A DNA stretch of 35,612 nucleotides from Sphingobacteriales bacterium (GCA_016718845.1 JADKCK010000057.1:1-35612); one strand, 5' to 3'. Shown: positions 1 to 10,325, counted from the first letter of the stretch. The notes: generated by a model from the letters alone, not told the origin. Numbers and translations: made by a program.

Positions 1-2152
1 TCAATTTATGCTACCGACTTAGATAACGATGGCGATGTTGATGTACTTTCTGCTTCTCAAAATGATGATAAAATTGCTTGGTACCCAAACGATGGTACAG
101 GCAACTTTGGCACCCAACAAATTATTACCACTAATGCTGGTTATTCAAGCGATGTTTACGCCACCGATTTAGACAATGATGGCGATGCCGATGTGCTTTC
201 TGCCTCTGCTGGTGATAATAAAATTGCTACTTACACCAACGATGGTGCCGCTAATTTTAGCGAAGAGCAAATTGTTATTCAAGCACTGCTAACTGAACCC
301 GAAGTTGTTTGCACCGCCGATGTAGACAATGACGGTTTTATTGACCTTGTTTCTGCCGCTGATGGTCCCAGTAAATTAGTGTGGTTTAAAAATAAGGGCG
401 ATGATACCTTTAACGAGCCAAGCCTTATTACCAACAACATTAGCAATGCCAGCTTAGTTTATACCGCCGACATGGACACCGATGGAGATACAGATATAGT
501 GTACATTGTTTTGAGTTACTGAGGTGTTGGAATGTTGACGACCATATATTTTGGGCAGAAAATGATGGTATAGGCAACTTTATAACATTCACAATACTTA
601 TTACAGCTCTAACTTTATAATTAATTTTAACATTGCCGATTTAGATAATGATGGCGATGTAGATTTATTTAGACACTTCAACGGAACACTTAGCTACTGC
701 TTAAACAATGGTACAGGTAATTTTACTAGTCCACAAATTGTAGCAACCGCAATTTATAGTTCGCCATTGCTTAACGCTACTGACTTAGATAATGATGGTT
801 ATAAAGACATACTATTTGTATCTTCTACTAACAATAGTATAATTTGGTACAAAAATAATGGCTCTGGTATTTTTACCCCTCAATCATATATTGATACAGG
901 TCTTGATTTTGTAGGTGCTATTTACACCGCCGACCTTAACAACGACGGCAACACCGACATACTTTCGACAGGTAATAATATAGTAGCATGGATACCCAGC
1001 AATGGTGATAATACTTTTGGCGATGTTCAAATCATATCCGACCAAGTTGCTTATGCCGTAAAAGTATTAGCCGTAGATGTAGATAACGATGGAGATATAG
1101 ATGTGCTTTCTGCTTCCAGATACTCAGGTAACTATCCGGCTACTAGCGCTAACAAAATAGTATGGTTTAGCAACAATGGCGATGGCACTTTTGCCCCCGA
1201 AGAAGTAATTACCACCAACATCGACAATATACAATCCATAGCCACCGCCGATTTAGACAATGATGGCGACTTAGACCTTGCTTCTGCCTCGTATGACGAC
1301 AACAAAGTAGCATGGTACGAAAACCTTTTAACTTACCTACCCCCGCCCGCCACCACTCCACCCACTGCCAGTTTTAACACCTACCCCACCACCACCGACA
1401 CTCTTTACATCTGCCAAGGGCAAACCGTATACTTCAACAACACCTCGCAAAACGCCACCAACTACAACTGGACCTTTGGCGACGGCACACAAAGCAACGA
1501 TAGCAATCCCGCACACACCTTTAACACACCCGGCACACACGAGGTAGCTTTGGTAGCAAGCAACATAACAACCCAAGCCCCTTGCATTACTACTATCGAC
1601 GATACTTTTGAGGTAGACTTCAGCGATGCCGTTACCTTATCTGTATTAGACAACGATATAATTTGCACCGACGATTATCAACTAAGCTTATTAACCTACC
1701 CAAGCAACGGAGTAGCTGCTGTTAATGGCTACAATACTATTGTTTACGTCAGTATAGATGCCGCTTTTATTGGGCAAACTTGCTTTAGCTATGTAGTTAC
1801 TACTTCGTTGGGCAGCGACACCGCACAAGTATGCCTATTAGTAGGTGCTAATTGCATTATTAACCTACAAGCCGACCAATTAACAATTGCACCACCCAAT
1901 ACATCTATCAGTTTAGGCGGCGTGTCTAATAACGACATTGTACTTGGTTGTAACGGCTTGCCCGAGTACTACCTAACTTATCAACAGCCTAATTATGGTA
2001 CAATTACTTATGCCCCTTTCGAGCCAATGAGCCCCACCTATACACCCAACCCAGGGTTTATTGGCACCGATTGTTTTGAGTACTACGTAATAGGCAATGC
2101 CAACGGAGTACCTATTGCTACAAGCCAAGTTTGCATTACCGTAACCAACTAA
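1..2152 (+). pseudogene. VCBS/FG-GAP repeat surface protein, copy 1 (left-truncated, frameshifted)
   Basis: The window opens inside this gene. Frame 1 reads through FG-GAP/VCBS blades (repeated DLDNDGD calcium-loop motifs, WY.NDG.GNF) until a TGA at 520-522. Homology to copy 2 then continues in frame 3 (F-W-A-E-N-D-G) and, from about 590, in frame 2 to the TAA at 2150-2152, so two single-base losses are needed. The frame-2 part has more VCBS blades, a PKD domain (YNWTFGDGTQS, about 1450-1550) and Ig-like tandem repeats ending in FEYYV...VCITV. Such proteins form extracellular beta-propellers and adhesin-like structures. No T9SS tail follows. Copy 2 begins within 100 bp. The pieces may be real decay or consensus sequence errors; the family assignment is firm, the functional state is not. 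Confidence 0.8.
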
Positions 2153-2247
2153 TAACTCTATCCTTCCAAAACTTAAAAACGTACTACTATGATGTACAAA
2201 ACGCCCTAGCGCAAAGCCACCCTTTGCCCGTTTTTACCTCCTCGTAA

Positions 2248-4986
2248 TTGGCACCAATGCTCTGTTTGGCAGCCCCCAACACCGCACAAGCCCAAATACC
2301 CACTCCCTTGTTTGGGCAACAAAACACCCTAACCCAATTTATTATCAGCCCAACCGCTGTTTACGCCACTGACTTAAACGGCGATGGCTTTGCAGATGTA
2401 CTTTCTGCTTCTTTTAGTGACAATAAAATTGTTTGGTATGCAAACGACGGTACAGGCAATTTTGGGGAACAACAAATTATTACTACCAATGCTAATTTAG
2501 CAAGGTCTGTTTACGCCACCGATTTAGATGGCGATGGTGATGCCGATGTACTTTCTGCTTCTGAAAATGATAGTAAAATTGCTTGGTACCAAAACGATGG
2601 TGCAGGCAACTTTGGCACCCAACAAATTATTACTACCAATGCTAATGGGGCATGGTCTGTTTATGCTACAGACTTAGATGGCGATGGCGATGCAGATGTA
2701 CTTTCTGCTTCTTTAAGTGATAATAAAATTGCTTGGTACCAAAACAATGGTGCAGGAAACTTTGGCACCCAACAAATTATTACTACCAGTGCTAATTTAG
2801 TAAGGTCTGTTTATGCCACCGATTTAGATAACGATGGCGATGCCGATGTACTTTCTGCCTCTTATTATGATAATAAAATTGCTTGGTACCAAAACGATGG
2901 TGTAGGAAACTTTGGCACCCAACAAATTATTACTACCAATGCTAATTTAGCAAGGTCTGTTTATGCCATTGATTTAGATAATGATGGCGATGCCGACGTA
3001 CTTTCTGCCTCTGATGATGATGATAAAATTGCTTGGTACCAAAACGATGGAGCTGGTAACTTTGGTACCCAACAAATTATTACTACCAATGCTAATGGGG
3101 CAAACACTGTTTATGCCACCGATTTAGACAACGATGGCGATACCGATGTACTTTCGGCTTCTAACTATGATAATAAAATTGCTTGGTACCAAAATGATGG
3201 TACAGGCAACTTTGGCACCCAACAAATTATTACTACTAATGCTAATTGGGCAACCGCTGTTTACGCCACCGATTTAGACAACGATGGCGATGCCGATGTA
3301 CTTTCTGCTTCTTATCAGGATAATAAAATTGCTACTTATACCAACGATGGTGCAGCTAATTTTAGCGAAGAGCAAATTGTTATCCAAACGCAGCTAACTA
3401 ATCCCGGAGTTGTTTGCACCGCCGATGTAGACAACGATGGTTTTACCGACCTTGTTTCTGCTTCTCTCTACCCCAATAAATTAGTGTGGTTTAAAAACAA
3501 GGGCGATGATACCTTTAACGAACCAAGCCTTATTACTAACAACATTGTTAATGCCAGCTTAGTTTATACCGCCGACATGGACACCGATGGCGATGTAGAT
3601 GTAGTGTACAGTGTTTTTATATCTGATGGGTGGGAAGGAGATAGGTATATCTTTTGGGCAGAAAACGATGGTGAAGGTAATTTTGTTAACTTTCATAATA
3701 CGTATTACTCCTCTTACTATATGGGCGACTTTAACATCAGTGATTTGGATAATGATGGTGATGTGGATTTAGTTGCAAATAATGGCGCTGCTACTATTAG
3801 GTGTATTTTAAACGATGGTGCGGGTAATTTCACAACCTCACAAAGCATAGAATCTAATGCTAGTAATATAGTTAACATACAGTCCACCGATTTAGATAAT
3901 GATGGCTATAAAGACATACTGTATGATTATTACTATAATGCTAATCTATTTTACTACAAAAATAATGGCGATGGTACTTTTGCAACAGAAGAACATGTAA
4001 TAATAGCTGGTACATACATTAAAGATATTTACAACACCGACCTTAATAACGATGGCAACACCGACATAATTTGGACAGGCAATAATATAGTAGCATGGAT
4101 ACCTAACAATGGTGATAATACTTTTGGCGATTCCCAAATCATATCCAACCAAGCTTTGTATGCCGCAAAAGTATTAGCCGTAGATGTAGATAATGATGGA
4201 GATGTAGATGTAATTTCTGCTTATACCTTTTCTAATGAATTTGGTAGTAGTGGTATCGATAAAATAGTGTGGTTTAGCAACAACGGCAACGGCACTTTTG
4301 CCCCCGAAGAAATAATTACCACCAACATCAACTACATACAATCCATAGCCACCGCCGATTTAGACAACGACGGAGACTTAGACCTTGCTTCTGCCTCGTA
4401 TGACGACAACAAAGTAGCATGGTACGAAAACCTCTTGTCTTACCTTCCTCCGCCCGCCACCACTCCACCCACTGCCGCCTTCAACACCTACCCCACCACC
4501 ACCGACACGCTTTACATCTGCCAAGGGCAAACCGTTTACTTCAACAACACCTCGCAAAACGCCACCAACTACAACTGGACCTTTGGCGACGGCACACAAA
4601 GCAACGACAGCAATCCCGCACATACCTTTAACACACCCGGCACACACGAGGTGGAGTTAGTTGCCTACACAAGCAATGCCACCGAAACCAACTGCGGTTT
4701 AGCCGTTGATGATGCCTTTGAAGTAACCAACGACGGTCAGTATACCCTTAACTTAATCGAAAACGATTTTCCTTGCGGTAACTTTACCATTCAAGCGGTG
4801 GGTTTGGGTTGCAGTGGCAATACTTGTGTAAGCGAACACGGTTCAATAACCTTTAATGCCGATGGCACTGCCCTTTTTACACCTAACCCCGATTATACCC
4901 TATACACTCCTTGGAACTTTAGCTACAACCTTATCACCAACTATGGCACATCAACGGCAAACGTTTCTTTAAACATTGCCGAATGA
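2248..4986 (+). CDS. VCBS/FG-GAP repeat surface protein, copy 2
   Basis: About 910 residues: the end of a signal peptide (LCLAAPNTAQAQ), six nearly identical 50-residue VCBS blades, several more divergent blades, then a PKD domain (YNWTFGDGTQS) and the start of an Ig/cadherin-like repeat (FEVTNDGQYTLNLIENDF). It is a tandem duplicate of copy 1 and nearly matches it at DNA level over several stretches. Both ends look damaged. A TAA (2245-2247) lies directly before the TTG at 2248; ATG 2257 is the alternative start, and the expected signal-peptide start (ATG 2189 or 2192) is in another frame. The 3' TGA at 4984 is followed by 72 open codons that resemble copy 1 downstream of the same point. No sorting tail is seen. 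Probably secreted; binding partner unknown. Confidence 0.75.
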   Translation: MAPMLCLAAPNTAQAQIPTPLFGQQNTLTQFIISPTAVYATDLNGDGFADVLSASFSDNKIVWYANDGTGNFGEQQIITTNANLARSVYATDLDGDGDADVLSASENDSKIAWYQNDGAGNFGTQQIITTNANGAWSVYATDLDGDGDADVLSASLSDNKIAWYQNNGAGNFGTQQIITTSANLVRSVYATDLDNDGDADVLSASYYDNKIAWYQNDGVGNFGTQQIITTNANLARSVYAIDLDNDGDADVLSASDDDDKIAWYQNDGAGNFGTQQIITTNANGANTVYATDLDNDGDTDVLSASNYDNKIAWYQNDGTGNFGTQQIITTNANWATAVYATDLDNDGDADVLSASYQDNKIATYTNDGAANFSEEQIVIQTQLTNPGVVCTADVDNDGFTDLVSASLYPNKLVWFKNKGDDTFNEPSLITNNIVNASLVYTADMDTDGDVDVVYSVFISDGWEGDRYIFWAENDGEGNFVNFHNTYYSSYYMGDFNISDLDNDGDVDLVANNGAATIRCILNDGAGNFTTSQSIESNASNIVNIQSTDLDNDGYKDILYDYYYNANLFYYKNNGDGTFATEEHVIIAGTYIKDIYNTDLNNDGNTDIIWTGNNIVAWIPNNGDNTFGDSQIISNQALYAAKVLAVDVDNDGDVDVISAYTFSNEFGSSGIDKIVWFSNNGNGTFAPEEIITTNINYIQSIATADLDNDGDLDLASASYDDNKVAWYENLLSYLPPPATTPPTAAFNTYPTTTDTLYICQGQTVYFNNTSQNATNYNWTFGDGTQSNDSNPAHTFNTPGTHEVELVAYTSNATETNCGLAVDDAFEVTNDGQYTLNLIENDFPCGNFTIQAVGLGCSGNTCVSEHGSITFNADGTALFTPNPDYTLYTPWNFSYNLITNYGTSTANVSLNIAE
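2435..3334 (+). repeat. six 150-bp in-frame VCBS repeats
   Basis: The GGTACC-type anchor recurs at 2435 (variant), 2585, 2735, 2885, 3035 and 3185, exactly 150 bp apart, so each unit encodes 50 residues. Units differ mainly in a few codons after TTNAN and in the DNKIA segment. The exact spacing and near identity indicate recent expansion or gene conversion within the propeller. Confidence 0.9.
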
Positions 4987-5202
4987 CCTTGTGTTATCAA
5001 CCCACAAGACATAAATGTAGCTATGGTGGCAAATTCTGGAAATATCTCTGTAGTATTTCCAATTTATGTTTCTGGTTCTTGTTCATTAGAATGTGCCGAT
5101 ATTCCACCAAATTTTGACTGTCCTTGCCCAATAGGCTTGTTAGCAAATACAATACACCCATTGTATACGCCAACAAGCCTATTTTTAAATAATAGCACAT
5201 AG
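4987..5202 (+). other. open extension of copy 2 beyond its TGA
   Basis: The frame of the upstream gene stays open for 72 codons after the TGA, to TAG at 5200-5202. It starts P-C-V-I-N-P-Q-D-I, which lines up with N-C-I-I-N-L-Q-A-D at the matching place in copy 1. This suggests the TGA is a recent nonsense mutation. The last part of the extension runs through a terminator hairpin, so the original end is uncertain. Confidence 0.5.
5130..5188 (+). terminator. intrinsic terminator after VCBS copy 2
   Basis: A 12-bp stem (AATAGGCTTGTT at 5130-5141 with AACAAGCCTATT at 5172-5183) encloses a second short stem (ATACAAT/ATTGTAT) and is followed by a run of five T. It sits between the VCBS pair and glpD. 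Confidence 0.8.
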
Positions 5203-5208
5203 CGCACC

Positions 5209-5240
5209 TTTGCTACAAAAGTATTACCTTTGTACCTTTG
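5209..5240 (+). promoter_or_regulatory. Bacteroidota-type promoter for glpD
   Basis: TTTG at 5209-5212, a 20-bp spacer and TACCTTTG at 5233-5240 match the Bacteroidota housekeeping consensus (TTTG ... TAnnTTTG). It would start transcription about 80 nt before the glpD ATG. An overlapping TACCTTTG at 5225-5232 lacks a properly spaced -33 element. Confidence 0.65.
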
Positions 5241-5324
5241 TTAGCGCCTATTTATTACCTATTACAGCCACGCCGCATTACCGCTGTAATTGTTTTAACC
5301 ATTACCGTTTTAAAAGTTTAGTTT

Positions 5325-7022
5325 ATGAAAACAGCCCCCTCTTTATCTGCCTTACAACGCAACGCCACCTTTAACAGCCTCGACAATCAACACTTCGATT
5401 TGTTGATTGTTGGCGGCGGCATAACCGGTGCGGGCATTGCCCTCGATGCTGCTTCGCGTGGGTTAAGTACTGCTTTGTTCGAGATGCAAGACTTTGCAGC
5501 CGGCACAAGTAGCCGTTCAACCAAGTTAATTCATGGTGGATTGCGTTACCTTAAACAACTCGAAATAAGTTTGGTGCGCGAAGTTGGACAAGAACGTGCC
5601 ATCATCTACCAAAACGCCCCTCATATTGTTCGCCCTCGTCAAATGCTGCTGCCCATTATCCGCGAGGGTTCGTTGGGTAAATATGGCACATCGGTAGGCT
5701 TATATGTCTACGACTTTTTGGCAGGTGTTGATAGCAAAGAACGCCGCACCATGCACACCCCCGAAGAAGTAACTGCTATGGAGCCACTACTGCGCACCGA
5801 CATTTTAGAAGGCGGCGGATTATACTGGGAATACCAAACCGACGACGCACGCCTAACCATAGAAGTACTAAAAACAGCCGCCGAATACGGCAATCAGGCA
5901 ATAAATTACGCCACTGTAAGCGGGTTTCACTACAACGAGGCAGGCAAGATGACTGGCATTAAAGTAACCGACCTATTAACCAACAGGTCTATCAATGTGT
6001 ATGGTAAAGCTATTATCAACGCTGCTGGTCCGTGGGTTGATGAAGTGCGCAGCAAAGACGATGTTGTACGCGGCAAACATTTGCAGCTTACCAAAGGTGT
6101 ACATTTGGTTTTTGCATACAAGCGTCTGCCTCTAAAAGAAGCAGTATATTTTGACGTAAAAGACGGACGTATGATATTTGCTATACCCAAAGACAACACC
6201 ACTTATGTTGGCACCACCGACACACACTACCACGACCAAACAGAACGCCCACAAGTTACCCCCGACGATGTAGTGTATCTATTAGATGCCCTTAACGACA
6301 TGTTCCCTACGGTTAAGCTAACGGTAAAAGACATTAAATCGAGCTGGGCAGGCTTACGCCCCTTGATACACGAAGAAGGCAAGTCGCCGTCCGAGTTATC
6401 GCGCAAAGACGAGATATTTGTGTCTAAAAGCGGCTTGTTTTCGATGGCTGGGGGCAAGCTAACGGGTTTCCGCAAAATGGCTGAACGAGTAGTTGACGAG
6501 GTAGTGAAAAAATTGTACAAAGAACAAGCCCGCCCCATTGAGGTTTGCAGTACCGATACCATTACTTTTTCGGGTGGCAACTTTAAACACCCCGACAAAA
6601 TACCTGCCTACATTAGCACCTTAGTAACTAAATACACCGCCGACCAATTTAATACCGCACAAATAGCCGCCTTGGTGTATAAATATGGCAGCAACACCGA
6701 AATTATATGCCAACTCTACGACGATTTAGCTACCCAACACCCCCGCTTATCGCCCAACAAACGCCTGCTACTTGCCGAGCTGCACTACGGCATACAATAC
6801 GAGATGGTAACTAACCTCTGCGACTTTTTAATACGCCGCACCGGTAGGCTATACTTCGAGCGCGAAACATTAGAAGACATCTACTTTTTACTGCTCGACG
6901 AGTTAGCCAAAGTTTTGGGCATCAACAAGCAAACGCAACTGCAATACCTCCACGACTTTGAGAAAGAATACGAGGCGGTAGTGTCGTTTAAAAAAGAAAT
7001 GATTGTTGACAATAACGAATAG
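5325..7022 (+). CDS. glpD: aerobic glycerol-3-phosphate dehydrogenase (FAD)
   Basis: A 565-residue FAD-dependent enzyme that oxidises sn-glycerol 3-phosphate to dihydroxyacetone phosphate at the inner membrane and passes electrons to quinone. The N-terminal dinucleotide-binding motif GGGITGAG lies at about residues 30-37, followed by S-R-G and the E that contacts the FAD ribose. Typical GlpD blocks are present: TSSRSTKLIHGGLRYL, the conserved N-A-A-G-P-W-V-D and T-D-T-H-Y substrate-side segments, S-W-A-G-L-R-P-L, and a C-terminal helical domain. The length fits the family. It stands alone: no glpK or glpF neighbour in the window, its own promoter upstream and a strong terminator downstream. 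The frame is intact, in contrast to its neighbours. Confidence 0.96.
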   Translation: MKTAPSLSALQRNATFNSLDNQHFDLLIVGGGITGAGIALDAASRGLSTALFEMQDFAAGTSSRSTKLIHGGLRYLKQLEISLVREVGQERAIIYQNAPHIVRPRQMLLPIIREGSLGKYGTSVGLYVYDFLAGVDSKERRTMHTPEEVTAMEPLLRTDILEGGGLYWEYQTDDARLTIEVLKTAAEYGNQAINYATVSGFHYNEAGKMTGIKVTDLLTNRSINVYGKAIINAAGPWVDEVRSKDDVVRGKHLQLTKGVHLVFAYKRLPLKEAVYFDVKDGRMIFAIPKDNTTYVGTTDTHYHDQTERPQVTPDDVVYLLDALNDMFPTVKLTVKDIKSSWAGLRPLIHEEGKSPSELSRKDEIFVSKSGLFSMAGGKLTGFRKMAERVVDEVVKKLYKEQARPIEVCSTDTITFSGGNFKHPDKIPAYISTLVTKYTADQFNTAQIAALVYKYGSNTEIICQLYDDLATQHPRLSPNKRLLLAELHYGIQYEMVTNLCDFLIRRTGRLYFERETLEDIYFLLLDELAKVLGINKQTQLQYLHDFEKEYEAVVSFKKEMIVDNNE

Positions 7023-7113
7023 CCCTTAATAACTGCTCAACTTAATGCTGTTGGGTACAAATTAGTATTTCAACCCTCCCCCTGTAGGAAGGAGTTGGAG
7101 GGGGGCTAAACAC

Positions 7114-7241
7114 ACCAACCACCCCAAAGCCGCCAACAAGCCCTAATAACTTGCTGGCGGCTTTGCTTTTTTGGTTGATGATAAGGCATACACAAAAAAA
7201 AACAAGCAAAACACCTTTTTTTTGTGTTTTATTTGGATTAG
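7114..7241 (+). repeat. ~128-bp intergenic repeat, copy a
   Basis: Near-identical to 10175-10303. Each copy holds, in order, ACCAACCACCCC, a terminator hairpin, a T-run with a G-G-N-T/C-GATGATAAGGCATAC block, an A9 run, ACACC followed by a long T-run, and TTTATTTGGATTAG, whose TTTG is the -33 element of the next promoter. The two copies bracket the VCBS/T9SS gene between them. Confidence 0.9.
7125..7172 (+). terminator. glpD terminator
   Basis: A 16-bp stem (7125-7140 with 7150-7165, one mismatch; core AGCCGCCAACAAG/CTTGCTGGCGGCT) is followed by a six-T run. It lies about 100 bp after the glpD stop and inside repeat copy a. A GC-rich CCCTCC...GGAGGG pairing just upstream (7074-7106) may add structure. 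Confidence 0.85.
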
Positions 7242-7263
7242 TACAAAACAATTAGTACTTTTG
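7232..7263 (+). promoter_or_regulatory. promoter of the third VCBS gene
   Basis: TTTG at 7232-7235, a 20-bp spacer and TACTTTTG at 7256-7263 give a full Bacteroidota promoter match about 45 bp before the ATG at 7308. The -33 element is the last part of the ~128-bp repeat. Confidence 0.7.
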
Positions 7264-7307
7264 TTGCCGTAATAGTTTTAGTTTTTAACCAATTAAATAC
7301 TCGCGTT

Positions 7308-10126
7308 ATGACTAGTTCTTCAATTTTTCTTGCGGATGTTAAGCATATTGTTGTTGTTGTTGTTATTTTATGCTATAACTGCAGTTATTATGCGCAAGCC
7401 CAAACAACTTTTGGCGAGCAACAAATTATTAATGCAAATGCTGTTGGTGCAAGATGCGTTCATGCTGCTGATTTAGATAATGATGGAGATATTGATGTAC
7501 TTTCGGCTTCTGATGGCGATAATAAAATTGCTTGGTACGAAAACAATGGTGCTAATAATTTTAGTGCAGAGCAAATAATTACGGCTAATGCCCCCTCTGC
7601 AAAATTTGTTTACGCTACTGACTTAGATGGAGATGGGGATAATGATATAGTTTCTACTATTGGTGAAATTTACAACGAAATATCTTGGTACGAAAATGAC
7701 GGAAATGGAAGTTTTGGCAATAAGCAAGTTATTGATTATTTTGAAGGATCAGCTAATACATACATTGTCGATTGGGATAATGATGGTGATGCAGATATAG
7801 TTGCTGGAATATTTATTATCCTTCCCTCAATACGCTTGATAATGTGGTTTGGTACGAAAATAATGGTAATGCTGATTTTAGTAGTCAACAATTTATTTTT
7901 AGTACTACTAATGGCGGTGTTTTTCTTGATGTTACCGATTTAGATAATGACGGCATTTTAGACTTAATTTCGGCTTCTGTTGGTGATAATACATTGGTTT
8001 GGTATAAACAAGATAATCAAGGAAATTTAGAAATTCCACAAACTATTAGCACAAACGCCAATGATCCTACATTTGTTTATACTGTTGATTTAGACAATGA
8101 TGGCGATATGGATATAATTTTGGCATCCGATGCTAACAATACCATTGTTTACTACAAAAATAATGGTGCAGATAATTTTGAAGAACTACAAACAATTACA
8201 GATAGTGTGTTTTTTGTAACCCGTATTTATGCTGCTGATTTAGATAATGATGGCGATTTTGATGTGCTTTCTGCTTCTTTATATGACGATAAAATTGCCT
8301 GGTATCAAAACGATGGCAATGGTAATTTTGGATCACAACAAATTATTACTACTAATGCTTATGCAGCAACATCTGTTTATGCCACTGATTTAGATAATGA
8401 TAATGATATTGACATTTTATCTGCTTCTGCTGGTGATGCAAAAATTGCTTGGTACCAAAACTTTTTAAACGACACAAAAATAAAAGGTCGTGTATTTTAT
8501 GACCTTAACCAAAATGGTTTATTTGATACTAACGAAATAGCCTTAGATGACCAAGCTACTAATTTACAACCTATTAACCTAACTGCATACAGTAATACAA
8601 ATGGCTTATTTGAGTATGGTATTGGTGCAGAAGGCGGAACCTATCAAGTAAATTACACCCCACCTATCAATTGGCACGCTACCACACCTACACAATACAA
8701 CATTACTTTAGATGCAGGCGAAACCATGGCAGACAATAACTTTGGTATTTATCCCGATGTTTTTAATGTTGATGTAAAACCTTATGTTGCATCAGGCATT
8801 AACCGGTGCAACTCGGTAGTATCTTATACACTAATCTATGCCAACGAAGGCACAAGCTTTACAGATGGTATTGTGCGCTTTACCCCCGACGAACAAATGA
8901 CCTATGTAAGCGCTAACCCTATCCCCGATTCTACCTCGGCTAATGGTACCTTATATTGGCATTTTGACAACCTCCCTCCGTATCAGCAACAGCAAATAAA
9001 CATGAGTTGGCAAATGCCCGATGGCAATGCTACTGGCGATACCTTATCAAGTATAGCTGTTGTTGATTTTGCTTCGGCAGATGGAACAAACGCATCGAGT
9101 AATGGCTTTGGCTATCGCCCTGTTGTACTTTGTTCTTTTGACCCCAACGACAAACAAGTTACTCCAGCAGGTATTGGCAATGCTAATTATACCCTAATGA
9201 ACGAAGAACTTATTTACACAATACGTTTTCAAAACACTGGCAACGACACTGCTTTTACCGTAGTTGTTCGCGATACCTTAGCCCTTAATTTAGATTGGAA
9301 CACCTTTCGCCCCATAACAAGCAGCCACCCTATGGAGGTTTTGCGATACAATAATGGTTTAGTAACATTTACTTTCAACAACATTAACTTGCTTGATAGT
9401 ACCGCCAACGAGGCAGCAAGTCATGGATTTATTATGTATGCCATTCGTCCGCAAACAAACCTGCCCGATGCTACCAATATTGCCAATACCGCCTACATTT
9501 ACTTCGACCAAAACGAGGCTGTTGTTACCAATACTACCCAAAATATGTTGGTGTACGAACTACCTACCGAAGGAGCATTGCCTATTGAGTTGGCATTATT
9601 TAAAGGCACTGTACAAGAAAAAAACAACCTATTACAATGGCAAACCTTTACCGAAATAAACAACAACTATTTTACGCTACAACGCTCTACCGATGGTAAA
9701 TCCTTTACAAACATAGCTACCATAAATGGGGCAGGTAACAGTAACTATATCCGCAATTATCAATTTGTAGATACTAAACCTAAGCAGGGTATTAATTACT
9801 ACCGCTTATTAAGCACCGATTTTGATGGAAAGATTCATCAAAGCCATGTTATCGCACTTAACAACACGTTTAACACCACCTTTACCTTATTTCCTAATCC
9901 TGCACACAACCAAATTACAATATCTTTCAATACGCCTATTACGCTACCTATCCGCACAACACTATATAGTGTAAGCGGCAAAAAAATGGCTACCTATAAC
10001 AACGCCGCAGGCAGCCAAACAATTACCATTGCTCGCCAAAACTTGCCCAAAGGCTTGTATTTTGTACAAGTGCAAGATGTTAATAGTGGTCAGATACTAG
10101 GCAATAGTAAAATAACATTCGATTAG
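7308..10126 (+). pseudogene. VCBS repeat protein with T9SS type A sorting tail (one frameshift)
   Basis: Read as one protein of about 940 residues: a signal-peptide-like start ending near YAQAQ, roughly eight VCBS/FG-GAP blades with DLDNDGD loops, an SdrD-B-like segment (GRVFYDLNQNGLFD), a domain with CSFDPNDK and YTIRFQNTGNDTAF that resembles the DUF11/DUF7619-type region of Bacteroidota surface proteins, and a type A T9SS tail (LFPNPAHNQITISF ... LPKGLYFVQV). The frame moves from 3 to 2 near 7812-7820; one extra T in the TTT at 7812-7814 restores I-F-Y-Y-P-S-L-N-T and then NVVWYENNG. Either the gene is broken or the T was lost in sequencing. If intact, it would be exported and anchored on the surface. 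It is paralogous in its blades to copies 1 and 2 but carries the tail they lack. Confidence 0.8.
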
Positions 10127-10174
10127 CCCCCTCAACCCACCCCGCAGCCCATCAACCACAACTAAAACCCACCT

Positions 10175-10303
10175 ACCAACCACCCCAAAGCCGCCAACAA
10201 GCCCTAATAACTTGCTGGCGGCTTTGCTTTTTTGGGCGATGATAAGGCATACGCAAAAAAAAACGAGCGAAACACCTTTTTTTTTGCGTTTTATTTGGAT
10301 TAG
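10175..10303 (+). repeat. ~128-bp intergenic repeat, copy b
   Basis: Second copy of the element at 7114-7241, in the same orientation. Differences are few: GGGCGATG instead of GGTTGATG after the T-run, CATACGC for CATACAC and one extra T in the T-run. Because hairpin bases, spacer and promoter half are all conserved, it looks like a duplicated or converted unit, not two independent terminators. Confidence 0.9.
10186..10233 (+). terminator. terminator of the third VCBS gene
   Basis: The same 16-bp stem as the glpD terminator (10186-10201 with 10211-10226) followed by CTTTTTT. It is 60 bp after the TAG of the T9SS type A protein. Confidence 0.85.
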
Positions 10304-10325
10304 ATTACAAGACAGGCTACCTTTA
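10294..10325 (+). promoter_or_regulatory. promoter-like pair upstream of the type B T9SS gene
   Basis: TTTG at 10294-10297 (end of repeat copy b), a 20-bp spacer and TACCTTTA at 10318-10325. The -7 element deviates in its last base from TAnnTTTG, and the distance to the ATG at 10757 is long (about 430 bp), so the assignment is tentative. Confidence 0.4.

Noticed and set aside
7070..7106. Independent terminator from the CCCTCC...GGAGGG pairing
   Set aside because: No T-run follows, and a much better terminator lies 20 bp downstream.
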